From Nothopassalora personata (Eukaryota; Ascomycota; Dothideomycetes; Mycosphaerellales; Mycosphaerellaceae), in NCBI GenBank assembly GCA_033816765.1, contig CM066298.1, positions 2,356,001-2,420,000 on the forward strand: a stretch of 64,000 nucleotides of DNA, in the 5' to 3' direction. Below the pieces are notes generated by a model. It was given only the letters and a program-made list of their open reading frames with translations. It was not told where the DNA came from and ran no database searches. This document shows, in pieces, positions 62,973 to 64,000 of this stretch; position 1 is the stretch's first letter; every line of letters starts with the position of its first letter. The translations under genes were made by a program, and so were the position numbers.

Positions 62973-63800
62973 ATGGACCCTCAAGCAGCCCTCGCCATGC
63001 TCCAACAACGCCAACTACAATCGCTCTCGATTCTTACGCTCTCCGAACCCCTCCTCAACACCACCACCATCAACGCGCCCAAATCGCCGTCGCGTCGCTA
63101 CTCCAATGCCTCCCAAGCAACGCAAACACCGTCCTCGCTGGCCGCTGACTTGACCCACTACCGCGACCTCTTCTCCAAACTCCGCTTCTCCTACGTCGAG
63201 CAAGTGACCAAAGAACGCTTCCTCCGCAGCATCACCGCCGAGACACCCGAGTTCGTGTCGGCGGCTGAGAATGCCGAATTCGACCAAGTCCTCAAAGGCG
63301 AGAAAGCGGCACTAAAGCAGAAGAAAGAAGAAGTACGCGAGATCGTCGGCGTGCTTGAAGAACAGGGGAGGAGTCTAGCGAAGCGATACGAGAATGTCCA
63401 GCTTCAAACACAGCAGCTGGAGAGTCTGCCTGCCGACATCGCGTACCTTGAGGATACGATCGAGGCGTTGAAGGTGAAGCAGGAGCCGAGCAGTGAGGAT
63501 CCGGAAATGCGGCTGAACTTACAGCAGACGCGCCTGTTGCTGGAAGATAAACAGCGGGAGATGAGGACTGTCGACATGGAGATTGAGAGATTGCAGGCTG
63601 CGTTGCCGGCGAAACGAGCGGAAGTGCAGAGATTGAGAGATGAGTTGGCGCCGATACAGATGAGAAAGATCAAGGCGGTAGAGGAGGCGCAGGAGGCGAA
63701 GAGGAGGAGGGACATGGGAGCTGGTGCAGATGAGTTGGAGGAGAAGGGCAGGTGGTTGAGGGGTGTTGAAGCGAGTATGAAGGCCATGCTGGAGGTTTGA
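62973..63800 (+). CDS. sos7: Kinetochore protein Sos7
   Basis: The first ATG of the frame is at 62973, giving 275 residues in one exon. After a Ser/Thr-rich N-terminus comes the conserved Sos7 segment HYRDLFSKLRFSYVEQVTKE followed by RFLRSITAETPEFV. The rest is one long coiled coil (KAALKQKKEEVREIVGVLEE; RLLLEDKQREMRTVDMEIER) to residue 275. Sos7 is the partner of Spc105/Spc7 (KNL1) in the fungal KMN network that links kinetochores to microtubules. The transposon end lies 186 bp upstream of the ATG, so the promoter is probably truncated or now borders the RIP-mutated block. Confidence 0.88.
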   Translation: MDPQAALAMLQQRQLQSLSILTLSEPLLNTTTINAPKSPSRRYSNASQATQTPSSLAADLTHYRDLFSKLRFSYVEQVTKERFLRSITAETPEFVSAAENAEFDQVLKGEKAALKQKKEEVREIVGVLEEQGRSLAKRYENVQLQTQQLESLPADIAYLEDTIEALKVKQEPSSEDPEMRLNLQQTRLLLEDKQREMRTVDMEIERLQAALPAKRAEVQRLRDELAPIQMRKIKAVEEAQEAKRRRDMGAGADELEEKGRWLRGVEASMKAMLEV

Positions 63801-64000
63801 GGAGGTCCAATGCTACCTGCTGGCGTTTGCGGCCTTCTGGTTGTGCTGGGGGCTGAAGAAGATACCCTGTCCCCTGTCCTATCACCGTTCATGTTTCTTC
63901 TCTGGCCGCCTTTCTCGGCAGCGTCTACTCTGGAGGCGCAGCGATTTTTCGTCGAGGAACAGGGCCAGACATTCGATTGCAGCAGCCCCTCAGGCGGTCG
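63801..64000. other. Downstream of sos7 to the window end
   Basis: Two hundred bases with no assignable feature; the next gene, if any, is cut by the edge. Confidence 0.4.

Noticed and set aside
1..64000. CRISPR arrays, tRNA or rRNA genes
   Set aside because: No regularly spaced short repeats with unique spacers, and no tRNA or rRNA signature was noticed by eye; a tRNA scan would be needed to exclude small ones.

Overview
The window looks like a chromosome segment of a filamentous ascomycete (Pezizomycotina, probably Dothideomycetes). Its genes have short 48-91 bp introns with GTRNGN donors and CTAAC branch sites. The protein set is typical of mould genomes: HET domain, Tea1, Kog1/Raptor, Sos7, GH51 arabinofuranosidase, P450, DHA1 transporter. 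Blocks of repeats have almost lost CA/TG dinucleotides and are packed with TA, the signature of repeat-induced point mutation (RIP).

Layout. 1-8.96 kb is RIP-mutated repeat: a minus-strand Ty1/copia relic (to about 4.7 kb), the 3' part of a Ty3/gypsy chromovirus (about 4.9-7.05 kb) with a tandemly repeated end, and an unassigned relic. 9-46 kb is normal gene space: a HET/zinc-finger/GYF-like protein, a NIPSNAP protein, a Kre9-like membrane protein split by an intact Tc1/mariner element, Tea1 and Kog1 divergently arranged, an amidase and a P450 side by side, small hypotheticals, an MFS transporter and a secreted GH51 enzyme. 46.2-47.3 kb holds a small three-copy repeat, RIP-mutated only in its middle. 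47.3-50.2 kb holds gene remnants. 51.3-62.8 kb is a terminal-inverted-repeat DNA transposon with a full-length Ty3/gypsy chromovirus nested inside it (197-bp LTRs, 5-bp target duplication). It sits between the divergent starts of an RS-rich nuclear protein gene and the kinetochore gene sos7.

Most notable observation: both chromovirus copies carry, between the chromodomain and the 3' LTR, a gene on the opposite strand. It reads as four exons with three introns. Intron positions and phases match between the copies, one exon has identical length, and the frame holds across all junctions. Its only internal stops are TAG/TAA, as RIP would create. I do not recognise the protein. The host transposon also carries a second gene, a spliced Zn2Cys6-like protein, beside its DDE integrase-type transposase.

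Coordinates of introns and repeats were worked out by eye. Family assignments rest on recognised motifs, not on database searches.
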